Source: Chamaelirium japonicum
Lineage: Eukaryota; Streptophyta; Magnoliopsida; Liliales; Melanthiaceae
Direction of reading: 5' to 3'
NCBI GenBank assembly: GCA_947650365.1
Contig: OX393554.1
Span: 39,467,200-39,531,199, forward strand
Length of the DNA stretch: 64,000 nucleotides
The notes under the pieces are model-generated. The model worked only from the letters and a program-made list of their open reading frames with translations. It had not been told where the DNA came from and ran no database searches. The translations under genes were made by a program, and so were the position numbers. Each line of letters opens with the position of its first letter. Position 1 is the first letter of the stretch. Shown here piece after piece: positions 22,376-33,719 of the stretch.

Positions 22376-23249
22376 TTCACGTGTGGTTCTTATCTACTAG
22401 TTCTACCTCCTCTTTGTTCTTCTAATGATAATAGTAGCTGCTACCTAATAGCATAAGCAAAAGCAATTAACTCTAATACGCAAACATAGGAAAGTGAGAA
22501 AGCAACCAAACAAAGAAGGGTAAGGAAGGCAATGGAAAATAATAGAAGGAAAAAAATGAAAATAATGAATAAAAAATTTGTCATCATGCAACTCACCCGG
22601 ACCATACTGTCTGTTAAAGGCAATATATGGTAAGGCAAGTGTCTGGGAGATCACATCGTAATCTTGAACGTTTGGTCTAGGCACACTATAGGAACCTAGG
22701 AATGCCTTATAATGCTTAATATTTGTGAACAGTTAGGCTTACATAGATACATGCGGACAATGCCTAGGCAGATGGTTCAGATTTGGACCAGTTGAAACAA
22801 TTAAACTCTTAATTTTAGGAGCGATTTTTTTAATTTGGGAATTATAAATACACTCCTTGTTTTCTATCGTTTCCTACCTTAGGTTTACATCTGAATTTAA
22901 CATTTTAATTATCTTTTTAACTGAAACTGCGGCCGCACCACATAAGAGCCACCTACAATCTTGAAAGCATTAGTAAAGACCCATGATACCTACATCTAAA
23001 CTTAATGGAGCAGAGGAAAAAGTTCTGAACTCCAAAGCATACACAATACACAGAAACAAGACAAAGAAAAAACTAAGCGCTCAACCCACCATCACCACAC
23101 ACACACACAGTCCACATGCACCCTGTCTTCCTCGAATCTTAACAAGCATCATATCCACAGTTATGTTGAATTCAAGCTCGTTTAATGGTCCATTGTCATA
23201 TTCTATCAATGTTCTCTAGGGTTAGAGCAAGTACCAATCTAACAACTAA

Positions 23250-23371
23250 AAGCAAGGGAAATCTTCCTATATATTAGAAGGTAAAAATCCAAGTAATGTA
23301 TATATATATATAGATCATTTGATGTTCTAGCAAGGGCAATCTTCCTATATATAGATCATTTGATGTTCTAG
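23250..23371. repeat. Short tandem repeats next to the RING gene splice donor
   Basis: The unit 'caagggcaatcttcctatat' plus 'agatcatttgatgttctag' occurs at about 23251 (partial), 23309 and 23331-23371. The last copy ends a few bases from the exon 1 donor. Confidence 0.7.
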
Positions 23372-23381
23372 GTCCACAAAC

Positions 23382-24887
23382 CTCGGTTTCCTTCTGAGCT
23401 TCTTGGAGCTCGTTAGACTGCTGCTGCAGCTGAGCAATCTTCCTTCGCACCTCGGCAATCTCCTTCTGCAGCTTCTCACTCTGCTTTCCCTGTACCGACA
23501 ACCGCTTGAGGCACTTCTTCTCCCTCTTCTCCACCTCCAAGCACGTCTTCACCGACTCCGAAGCACTCAGCTTAGAGGCCTCCATCTCTGCCCTTATCTC
23601 CGCGTTCTCTGTCTCCATCCCCCGGACCGCCAAGTTTGCGCGGTCCACCTGCCCACTGGCCTTCTTAAGTGCACTCTCCATCTCCGACAGTCGCTTCATG
23701 GTTGAATCTTCCTGCGCCTGCTTCCCCTTCTTCACCCGCTGGTTCTCTTCTCGCTCCGTTCGTAGCAGTGTCAGCTGTGTCAGGTCGCTGCTGAGCTTTC
23801 GCGCTGCCTGCATGGCCTTCTGCTGCGCCCACTCACGCCGCTCATTCAATTGCACCTCGAGCTCCCGGATCTGCCGGATCAGATCCAAGATCATCCCCTT
23901 CTTGTGGTCCTCCGCTCCATCCGGCGCTGTATCGTTCTCCTCGATGCTCATGCTTTCCAAGCTCTTCATCACGGAGGCCACAATGTCTGGGTCTTGATAG
24001 CCCTTCGCCAGTGGGGTGACCAACGCACCATCCTCGGAGTGCTGCTGCTGCTCTGAGGTGGAGCCAGAGAGAGACCTCGCACTCAGGTGGCAGCCTCCGG
24101 CGGAAATGGGAGCGTTCCGCTTCAAGAGGGGCTTCATAGACTGTGGGAGATCAAATCGCTTGGGGCATCCGAGGGGTGAATCACCACCACTGCCGGCTGC
24201 TGTCGGGAATCTGCGGAGGGTGGAGGGGGAGAAGTCGGCACCGGCAAGGGAGGGGATGTCGATTGTGCTGGCACGGCCGACGTGGAGATCGCTCAAGAAA
24301 AGGCACAACATGGCATCACCGCGGGTGAGGTGGGGGCGGACCTGCTGGAGGAGGCAGACCATGCCGGCCAGGGAGTATTCTTGGAGGTGGCGGAGGTTGG
24401 AGAAGGCGGATGAGGGCGCGGGGCTGCAGGCGCAGCCGCCGCCGCAGCCACCGCCGGCGAGCTCGTGCGGCGGAGCGTTGAGGTAGGCCCTGGCGTTGTG
24501 GAGGATGTTGGAGAGGGCGTCGAGGGATCCGTAGCAGTGGCCGTTGCAGAGGATGGCTCGTTGGGCGAGGACGTCGTCGTAGCCAAGGGAAACGAGCCGG
24601 GAGAGCGCCTCCTGGTAGACGAAATCAAGATTTTTCAGGAGGAACTCCTCCAGCTGCTCCTCCGTGTAGTAACCGCACCCGGGGTCATCGTTAGGGTTAG
24701 GGTTCAGGCTGAGGTTCGGATCGCAGCCGAGGTTGTTGGGATCGGCCTCCATCGACAGGGATGGATTGGGGGCGACTGGACAAGCGTCGATCTGACCAAC
24801 AGGATGGGCGCCGTCGGCGAGCGGCTTCCCGGAGTGCCGGGACCTCCGGCCACTGCGGATGGACTTCTCCCTCGCGTTGCAGCCCAT
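23382..24887 (-). CDS. RING protein of the MIP1/RF298/RF4 family, exon 1 (N-terminal)
   Basis: The start at 24887 (MGCNAREKSIRSGRRSR) is chosen because this family typically begins M-G-C-x-x-R-E-K with a basic stretch. The open frame runs further upstream to 25205 through a proline and C-tract region that is probably 5' UTR. Exon 1 gives 502 residues: a UBA-like segment at about 73-135 (YYTEEQLEEFLLKNLDFVYQ to NILHNARAYL), a conserved block at about 165-213 (LQEYSLAGMVCLLQQVRPHL, LHVGRASTIDIPS), a Ser-rich middle, and a long coiled coil from about 324 to the exon end. The donor is GAG/gtttgt at 23380-23381. Members are annotated as putative E3 ubiquitin ligases; one was named for interaction with the meiotic protein MND1. 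No frameshift or stop was seen, so this is the best candidate functional gene in the window. Confidence 0.9.
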
Positions 24888-25402
24888 CGGCGCCGAACCC
24901 GTCGGAGGCGGAGGAACCCTAGATCGGTACGGCGGAGGGGGGGGGGGGGGGGGGGGGGGCGGGGACGAGGGCGGAGGCGGAGAACACGAGGTGATCCGTG
25001 AGGGACTCAAAACTCCAATGGGGAGCTGGGTGGCAGCAGGCCGATAGAAGGGTGGGTCCCACGGAACCGCATCTTTTGAAAGGTGGGTGGTGATGGGGAG
25101 TGGTACATTCCAGACGGGAGGCTCATGCACAGTTGCACTCGTGGATTTGGCATTGGCACCCAAAAATTTTAGGTTGGGTTCGAAAAATCTCAAAATCGTG
25201 CCCACATTGATCTCATATTGTGTCGGATCCGAGTTGGTTCATCGAGCAACAAATTATTTATCTCAATGACATATAAAACTTGGATATAATGTAGAAAATA
25301 TTCTTAGTGTAGCATATAGGAGATGATACAAGTACTCATGATGTGTATACCAACATCTTAAACAATGTCAAAGGGTTGATACTGATATTCTCCAATGATG
25401 GT

Positions 25403-25529
25403 GTGGGTATCGAAATTAGTCCATGAATAAAACCCGATCCACGCACAACGGCTCGCACACGAAGCTCGGCCCATGTACAACGGCCCGCACCGGAAAAGGG
25501 TCAAACCCGACTCAGATTAACACTAGTGA
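25403..25529 (+). repeat. Fragment of the LTR family found intact-looking at 39.4-41.7 kb
   Basis: The block from 'attagtccatgaataaa' to 'aacactagtg' matches 39400-39512 with moderate divergence. The CACTA element starts exactly where this similarity stops, so the CACTA probably inserted in it. Confidence 0.7.
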
Positions 25530-26120
25530 CACTACACCAAAATCACGACTTTGCAACGCTAATAATTGTTACAATAAATTTTAGTAACACAAAAAAACCG
25601 TTAGGAATACGGCGTTACAAATATTTGTAACACCTTTTGTAACAGTTATAAGTGTTACAAAATTAGTTTTAGTAACGGTTATAAGCGTTACGTTTCTTTC
25701 ATAACGGATGTTCAGAAGTCAAATTTATCCTCATTCGTAACACTTATAATCGTTACAAACATTAGTAACGGTACATATCTTACGGATATAAACGTTGGAT
25801 ATTATTTGTTACTAAACATTACTAACAGTTATAAGCGTGATTTATGTATTTTGTAACAGATCCAAGAAGCAAAACTCCTCACATATTAATTCGATTTGTA
25901 ACACTGATAACCGTTACAAAATTTAGTAACGATCAATATCTAACAATTATATCCGTTACGAATAATATGTATTATTTTTTTAATAATTCTCTTGGCTATC
26001 AAGAAAACTATTGAAGCATTAATAAAATACGAGTGGTACAATAAACAAATACAAGACTATATTGTATCCACAACTGAGATAAGTATAGAATCAAATTCAA
26101 AGTTTTATGTCTCGAAATTG

Positions 26121-26760
26121 ACCACACCATATACCCACAACTGAGATAAGCACATAATCAAGTTCAGAGCTTTAAGTCTCCAAATTGACCATACACACTA
26201 CTAGCTAGCACATAGACATAGCAGCCGCAGACTACCAGAGAGACAGACACCATATATATAGAGCAGCAAGGAAAACAAATAAGTGTTCTGAATATCAAAA
26301 GCCCGCCCGCAGCCCCACCACTTGCACCAGAATGGAAACCAGCAGCAAACCTACAATTTTAAAAAATAAGAGTGAAGATTAGTATCATAATCTTCAAATT
26401 AACCACACCATATACCCACAACTGAGATAAGTACATAATCAAGTTCAGAGCTTTAAGTCTCCAAATTGACCATACACACTACTAACTAGCACATAGACAT
26501 AGCAGCCGCAAACTACCAGAGAGACAAACACCATATATATAGAGCAGCAAGGAAAACAAATAAGTGTTTTGAACATCAAAAGCCCGCCCGCAGCCCCACC
26601 ACTTGCACCAGAATGGAAACCAGCAGCAAACCTGCAATTTTAAAAAATAAGAGTGAACAAATTGACCACACCATATACCCACAACTGAGATAAGTACATA
26701 ATCAAGTTCAGAGCTTTAAGTCTCCAAATTGACCATACACACTACTAGCTAGCACATAGA
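26121..26760. repeat. Tandem repeat, units of about 263-281 bp, 2.4 copies
   Basis: Copies start at 26121, 26402 and 26665 with 'accacaccatatacccaca', and share 'agcccgcccgcagccccacc'. The third copy is cut after about 96 bp. It lies inside the CACTA element and copies differ at few positions. Confidence 0.85.
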
Positions 26761-28319
26761 ATTAAAATTGTTGTGCTTACAATGGAGATGAAAAATGCTT
26801 GGCCTTATCACTTCTTGCATCAATATAAAATACCAATAGGTCATAAGCAATTCGTTAGGAAAACCCAACTAAGAAATTGGGTTTCGAGTATGGGTATTGG
26901 GGTATCCGATGCCAATACCCTACCCAAACATTTCCCTTGATGTTGTTTTAAAACATAGAATTGAGAAGATTAAAATGGAGAACAAAATATAGGATGGAAG
27001 GAAGAATGGGAGTGGATTAGTGGGATTGCCCTTCCCATTATAGCCCTTGTTTTTTAAATGGATAAATAAGATTCAATTGATTAGTGACAAAAAAAAGAGA
27101 AAAATGGGAAACAAAAAGTAGGATGAAAGGATTAATGGGTTAGTGAGATTTATGAATTATGCTACTCCATTCGTCCCTATCTATGAACATCATCCATCAT
27201 TGAGAACTTCTTTAATTCATCTCTCACATCTTACCATAAAAAGTTTTTAGCATAAAACTTGAAAACTGAATGCATTTTGAAATCTTCGTAGTACTATGTG
27301 GGCTCTGACCTTGATAAAGGTCACACCTTTGCAACTATGCTCCACTAAAAATTAGAGACCTTGTTTGTGAAATACTTATTTGTAACCTTCATTGATTTTA
27401 CTTTTGCTTCAATCATGTCAAAGATTGAAACAAAAAGCTTCGCTATTCTCCATTAATCATGATTCACTTTCACTAAAAGTGAACATATCTAGAACACAAG
27501 CAACATTCTCTACCAAATACAATGATGAATCGGATATTTCTATGTTATTCAACTTATGTTCAGTGCACAGATTTCCTATAATCATTTAGCATGGAGCATA
27601 AGGAGTAGTTAATAAATGTAAGCTCGTTTGAAGATAGTCCAAAACCCTTCAATGATCTACTTTTCTTATCCAAATTAATAGCCAAAAAGATGGCATTACT
27701 AAATGGAAATACAAAAGGTACTAACCTGAATTCACATGAGTGCCTTGCGGTGTGAGGCTACTCATATCGGCTGAGACAGAGGCATTCCTACGAAGCTTTA
27801 GCATGTTATTGGTGTCATCAAATCTCCTGAAATGAAGGGACATGAAATGAATAAATGACAGTATCTAACAGGTGAATGAGTTACTTATGTATGTATATCG
27901 ATAACTCTACATGCATTAGAATCAGAGGCCTGGAAAAACAAAAAATATGAGGAAATGTAGTTTTATCTACCGACCTTAAGTGAAAAGTCAGTTACATCTA
28001 GCAACAATAATTTAGCCTCGAAATAATGGGCTAGAGCATTTGCAAGCATCTGCTGATAGAGTTCTGCAAATGGGACTCACTATAATTAGTTTCACAGCTA
28101 TAAAATAGACATTAGGCACCAAATATTTCTAGCTAATACATGTGGTCATTGTGAAAAGTAAACGGAGATATGACTATGTTATAAATTTGAAGAAAAAAAT
28201 AATAATCAAGCCCCTAAAGCATATATATACAATAAAGATAAAAGATATATATTTTTATAAGAAAAAAAAATGGGGTATTGAAAATAAACAAATACCTCCA
28301 AATTACTATATTTGCAGTC

Positions 28320-29960
28320 TGGCTTCAAGCCAAATCAAAAAACCACCTTCAACTAAACCTTGCATTAGAGTATGGCCATCTTGGGGACCATCATAGATGA
28401 GAGCTTGTCCAACCAGTACTTCCTCGACATAGACTTTTTTTTCACCGAGTCCCTCTTTTCTACCATGACAAATTCCACTAGTTTGATCAATCACAACATA
28501 CCCCTTAGCCACTGATCTACCATCTCTATCCAATAAAATGACCTTAGGATTGGTAGACAACCCAAAAGAACGATTCAAAGTTTTCAAAATTGGAGCCAAA
28601 TTTATAGGTGTAATCGGTGTTGTTCGACTAACTGAATTGGAACCAACTTCAGTTCTAGGCGTATTCACCACAGGCGGTGATTGGGCGCTCGGCATCCCAG
28701 TTACATGATTAAGCACAACCTGTGATGCAATGAATAACAAATATATATATAAGATATATCGTATTAACTGTATGTAAGAATAGTTGCAATTACAAACTGA
28801 TAATACACCCTCAAATCTGGCTAGGGTGCATTTGACCTCAGCCACAATATCAGCCTTCATCTCATCATATGATGTAGATTTTGATTGTTCAAGTACTGCC
28901 GTCGCAACAGTAGTATATTGTAGTTGCTTCTTAGAGACATGGGAGCCGACTGCACGAATTTTTCCCATTTTATCCCCCCCAAAGACTTCTGTCAGTTCAT
29001 CCGAGTCGAGGTCTAGCAGACTCGAACTACCACCTTCGCTCGTGCTTGTATTTTTTCTTTTTTCTCCGGCAGCCTTTACTAGTTACTGTAATTTTCACAT
29101 AGGAAAAAGTATTGATAACAGTAGTTCACAAGTATATGAAAAAGTAAAATACAGTTATACTCACATATTTTTCACGAGCACTCTCCAACACAGTCCCATC
29201 AGTACGTTCATGTCCTTTATACCAATCATCTACACGTTAATTTTTTTTGTAGGATCTTTTTTTTGCTGTGCAAAAAATTAACATTAGTTATAAATATATG
29301 TCATTATAATTTTATTGTATAGGGTCTATACACACCAGAGTATGATGAATTCGGGCATAAGAGAACCGCCCAAGAGTATGGCCGATCGTATTCTTCTGTC
29401 TATTTTGTGAGTTTTTCGCATTCGCTTCTTTTACTTCACGCTTGTCCTCACGGGCGACGAAATTTGTCCAATGACCCGGATCAATACCAGGTGGACATGT
29501 TGTTATAGCTGTTTCTAAGCTTTCAACATTTTTTAAAAATTCTTTCTGATATGTCGCTTTCATTGTCCTAAACATTTGGGGAAATGCCTTCTCCAACAAA
29601 GGACGAGCCAGTTCTGGGGCAATATTTAATTCGAATTCATCCTATCAAAAATAGTCTAGTTAGGTTGCACCATATGAAATGGTTAGGAAACAAGCAAATA
29701 ATGCTAATGTTATTCCATTACAAATAAGTAAACATTACCATCAAAGCATTCCAAACATCGTCCTTGAAGTTCTTTGGCACTAGCCTCCAATCCTTGATAT
29801 CAATAGGGACATGAGATCGAATGAAGTGTCCAGTACATGTACTCCATTTACTCGCATTTTTACCCACAATGGCGCCGTCAGGTTGGATTTCGATGGGCAA
29901 TTTTATGGTGTTACCCGTTGATTGTGTACCTTGGGGCTGACTAGTTGGATCACTTTGATG
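28320..29960 (-). pseudogene. CACTA transposase-type gene (Transposase_24 family), multi-exon
   Basis: Read on the minus strand, exon-like blocks occur in order. 29960-29740: GAIVGKNASKWSTCTGHFIR then SHVPIDIKDWRLVPKNFKDD. 29641-29334: ELARPLLEKAFPQMFRTMKA, CPPGIDPGHWTNFVAREDKR, NAKNSQNRQKNTIGHTLGRF. 29235-29165: KGHERTDGTVLESAREKY, closed by gtgagt. 29085-28320: FGGDKMGKIRAVGSHVSKKQ and a Gln/Pro-rich tail with VEEVLVGQALIYDGPQDGHT. This order and wording match plant Ptta/En/Spm-type proteins (PF03004), which are accessory DNA-binding products of CACTA elements. Several blocks are intact, but a start and the upstream exons are not visible, so functionality is unclear. Confidence 0.7.
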
Positions 29961-30164
29961 CCATTGTATTCACCTAATTTTAGAGTGGGCAAGAGTTTAG
30001 ACAATGCAATTTGATTCAATTGTTGTTGTAAATGCAAATTAAAAAAAATTATGAAAATTCTGATTGGCGAGTAGCCCAACATATACTAATTGAACGTTTG
30101 AATATTTCAAAATTGGATAACTACAGAATTTTCATACGTTAAAGTTCATAAATATGAAGGTAAT

Positions 30165-30335
30165 GTTCATAAATTTGCTTTTGGATTTTGGTGATTTTTA
30201 TGTTTTGGTTTTGAAAAGCCAACTTTCCAACCGGATCCTGAACACACCAATCATCTAATTTCAAAATCAGTTTGGCAAGTAGAACCATTTTTTAGCCAAA
30301 GCCAATGCCAAATGCACCCTACATTTAGCCCATTC
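30165..30335. repeat. MITE-like repeat, copy 1 (pair with 49675-49850)
   Basis: Shares 'ttttggattttggtgattt', 'gtttggcaag' and a right end 'ccaaatgcaccc' with the copy at 49.7 kb (there 'ccaaacacaccc'). Such GGGTGTGTTTGG ends are common in plant hAT/Harbinger-type MITEs. Confidence 0.55.
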
Positions 30336-30402
30336 AATTCAATTCAGTTTAAATTTTGATTCTAAACAAAAAAACCCAGCAAACAGAAAAAAACAGCTAC
30401 AA

Positions 30403-30406
30403 CCCC

Positions 30407-30439
<33 letters not shown>

Positions 30440-30440
30440 A
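30403..30440. repeat. C15 tract followed by (CT)n
   Basis: A simple sequence with no genes nearby. Confidence 0.9.
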
Positions 30441-31239
30441 TCCAATCTCTGCATACCACCACCCAAAAAAACAAAAAAAACAACTGTCAACCATAAATTC
30501 ACATCCCTAACAAGAAAAAAAAAACACTCCAACGTGGGCTGCCTTGATCAATAGCCAGAAGCCTAGTTCTCGTTTTTTTACGTCGGAAGCTAAAATCCTC
30601 TATCAACATATTTATTATATTTTACTAATATCAAAATTATCTCAGAAAATGGAATTAAAAAAAATTGAAGATTTCGCAAGCCAATATGATATGTAGTTTT
30701 TCCCTAGTTGAAACTTTGTGTGAGCCAACTCTAGGAAAGGAGCTCAAAATTGATTATCCAAGGCTTTTTTTCTTTGTAAATAAAAATTAAAAAAACAAAA
30801 TGAGTATAACAGGAGATATCACAGCAGATATTAGTGATTGCGACAATGGCATTTATTAATAGCCAATTATACAGATACCATTTAATCTCAACCGCGTTCA
30901 TAAGTTGATGTAAAGTGAGCAATAGAGAACAATTTTATTCATGAAAAAATCCCTAGCTCTCCCACCCGAGTCTTCTATGCCTCGTGAGCACCATCCAAAG
31001 CTGCCTCGCACAAGAAATCCTGCTTCCTCCTCTTGGAAGAAATTCTCCTCTTCCGAGAAACCAGGGTCTCAGGAAGACTCTGAACTCCGCCAGTTGGAGT
31101 CATCTCCACCTCCTGTACAGAAGAAGAGGCCCGAAAAACACTCTCTCAATGGTTGTGTGACCTCTCAAGTCGCTGTGCTCCGGACCAAAGACAACGGTCC
31201 TTTGACCCAACCGAAGGCTCAAAAACAAAGTTAACTCGC

Positions 31240-31589
31240 TCATTACTAGCTAGGACTTTCATCGAAAAGTTAGCCAAAAGTGGAAGCAGTGACTCCTTGA
31301 TCCAATGATAGTATTCAGGAGTTATGCATGGCATCCCTTTAGCCCTAAAATGCACTTAGTAAATCGGGCATAAAGTGTCATCCAAAGTTGGTACGCCTCC
31401 TACGAAGTGTAACAAGGCTGCATTCGCTATGGAGTCCCCGGTATCTCTTGACAAAAACCCTGTTGCCAAGCAAACAAATGAGGAGAGTACTGCTCTACCT
31501 TCACTATATCCCCGTGGCACCAGACAAGGTACCCGAGCCTGCAACTCACTATGCTGCAGTCAAGACGCTCAGACATCTGCGGCCCATCA
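31240..31589 (-). pseudogene. Possible plant-mobile-domain (PMD) transposon gene, downstream part
   Basis: Read on the minus strand from 31589, the frame gives SERLDCSIVSCRLGYLVWCH then VEQYSPHLFAWQQGFCQEIP. The second block resembles the 'Y-x-P-H-x-x-A-x-Q-F-G-F-x-Q-x-I-P' signature of plant mobile domain proteins, which occur in Mutator- and gypsy-type transposons and in MAIN-like host proteins. The upstream part of the same frame is at 36927-37080, beyond an inserted copia element. Stops follow toward 31240. Confidence 0.45.
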
Positions 31590-33705
31590 TGTTGGGAAAT
31601 TAATCCTTGATAGAGGCTCGCAGCGGAAGCGATTTGGCGGTCGAAAGACCGTTCATGGTGCACGTTACACGATTTAAACTTTTATCGAAACTAATCTACA
31701 TATGTGTGCATGTGAATGCACGTGAATCATAGCGTAATGATTAACTAGCATGGATGCAAATAATAATGCTCGCTAGATCTACATGTTAGATTACACATAC
31801 CTTTCGTACGGATCTTTTAACCGCGGAGAATTGTCTTCTTTGTCGATGGAGACTGAAGATCGTTCGCGAAGATGCCGATGGTACGATTGGAGATGTTGCC
31901 TTCTTGTTCACCCGATCTCACACGATGCACGGAACGTCGCTCTCGGATCTCTGAGTGCCTCCGAAGAATGACCCTTCTCCTTCTTCAGAACTCCATGCGA
32001 GGAAGACGAAGTAGCAAGCGGGAAACGGGAGATAGATTAGGGAGAGAACTAGAGAGATGAGAGCAGAGGGGGTTCGGTTTTTGCTCACATAGGGCCGGCG
32101 CCCTATAGGCCCTTTTATAGGGCCGGCCTAACCCCTTGGATAAGGATCCAAGGGGATAAAGACCTCCCACAATTATCTCTCCATTATCTCCTTTTTATCT
32201 CTCCACGTATTTATCCGTTTTCCCACTTTTTAGGGCTCGACTTTATCCGTTTTATCGCCCTATCCCTATCTATATGGCCGGCCCTATAGATGAGGGATTC
32301 TTATCCCTACATCATAGGGCCGGCCCTAGCAAGGTGTCCCACTACTAGGGTCGGCCAACAGTGAGGTCCGACAGAGTGAGGTTTTTACCAAAACGCCCTG
32401 ACGCCTCATTTTGACCATTTCTAGCGTACGATACCTAGCGGCCATTACTTAAGTGATATCTACTAGTTACCTACTATTAACTGAGGCCACCGAAGGGTGC
32501 CTCTAGCAAAGTCAACTAGTCAACTCGCAACATACCCCGGTGCATCGCACCTATGCAGCGAAGTTCACTTACGGCTAGGGATTACTACATGCGACTCTGT
32601 ACTAGTCTCGGGCTTAACCCATAGTACTCGTATGTAGTTACGCATCTACCGTGCTCTAGTGCCAAGCACACACAAAGCGTTTACTTCTTTCTTTCTCCTA
32701 GTGCTTATGGTGTTCCGAGGAGATGGTTCGAGAACCGTACATAATGTTGATAAGGTGGAACCATCAGGGACCGGGGTTCATGGCTTCCAACTCAAGCTCG
32801 ATCGACACACTACCCGAGTGTACCATCGATCCTCTGAGCTCGAGTTAACCTGCGTAGCCACCCAGAGTGCGACGCAGGCTGCACTCCAATTCACCCGGAC
32901 TTACTATGTTCTCCATCATACCCCTGCTCTCCGCTTAGTAGTGGTAAACCCGCTGTCCCTCCACTTGATGCCATGATTCACTTCGACCGGTGAAGACTAC
33001 CGTCAGACTCGAATGATCATATGACTTGGTTCCTTCCAGGTTGACCTATACATCGTACCTCTGATTACCCCGTCGAGTAATCGAACCCGGTCAACAGTCA
33101 AACTGGTGACCACCAGGCCTGTGTTTGGTACAGTGTAAGTCACACCAAGGAACGCACCTCCCTTCAGGGGTGTGGATGGCCTGCAGGAGTGACACGCTAA
33201 TGCAACGCCAGCCGGGTAACCCAGTACATCGTGGTTTTGGATCACTGCATACGGATCCTCACACATTGGTGCGCCAAAGCACCACGCAACTGGTTAGTCC
33301 ATCAGACGTGGTTCCTCAGGGTTTAGGACCGTTTTACCCTAAGCAGAAACACGGCTTAGTGTACCAGTGTCTGCTCACTGATCTGTACACCGTGTTAGTT
33401 CCGTTCAGCCACAGACACTGTGCCTGGTGATGACCATGGTGAAGACATCCCATGAACTGTCATCGCCAACAGCTTATCATGATGAGGCGACCAACCTGAT
33501 CATAGCTGCGAACTTATTTAGATTATATGGGACCAATCCACTCAGTCTTCAACTCAGTGGACTACCATATAACCATGGCTCTCTGTTCTTAAAAGAACAC
33601 GTAACTATGTTACGCACCTATATGCATCTCATATAATAATAACTATCAATCTTTATTAGACCAAAACATAAAGTTTTACAAGCTTAGAACACATCAATCC
33701 TAACA
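31590..33705 (-). repeat. Complete 3' LTR of the copia element
   Basis: 2,116 bp, starting TGTTAGGATTG and ending CCCAACA on the minus strand. A TATA box (CTATAAAAG, about 32122-32113 on the minus strand) lies in a GGCCGGCCCTATA-rich stretch. Confidence 0.88.
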
Positions 33706-33719
33706 ATCTCCCACTTGGT

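Larger units (their letters stand above)
15431..23381 (-). other. Single 7.95-kb intron of the RING gene, filled with mobile elements
   Basis: Donor and acceptor are canonical and the phase is 0. Inside are a 67-bp tandem duplication, an LTR-retrotransposon gag start, a hAT element, a pol-less LTR element, and a palindromic GC-rich repeat. An exon-like open stretch on the same strand at about 22720-22590 (PRPNVQDYDVISQTLALPYI) could not be identified and has no similarity I recognise. Confidence 0.8.
25530..30000 (-). mobile_element. CACTA (En/Spm) DNA transposon, one terminus missing
   Basis: The left end is CACTACACCAAAA at 25530, the conserved plant CACTA terminus. From 25545 to 25990 there are many direct and inverted copies of a subterminal motif (gttacaaa / taacggttataagcgttac), the transposase-binding arrays of this superfamily. 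A transposase-type gene is on the minus strand at 28.3-29.96 kb. No matching TTTGGTGTAGTG right end was found up to 31 kb, so the right boundary given is approximate and the element seems truncated. Confidence 0.8.

Noticed and set aside
24293..24486. Open frames opposite the RING gene exon 1
   Set aside because: GC-rich exon shadow frames. The minus-strand frame matches a known family and has conserved motifs.
30941..31234. Plus-strand open frame rich in Ser/Pro/Lys
   Set aside because: It overlaps the opposite-strand transposon relic and shows no conserved motif. Low complexity could explain it.
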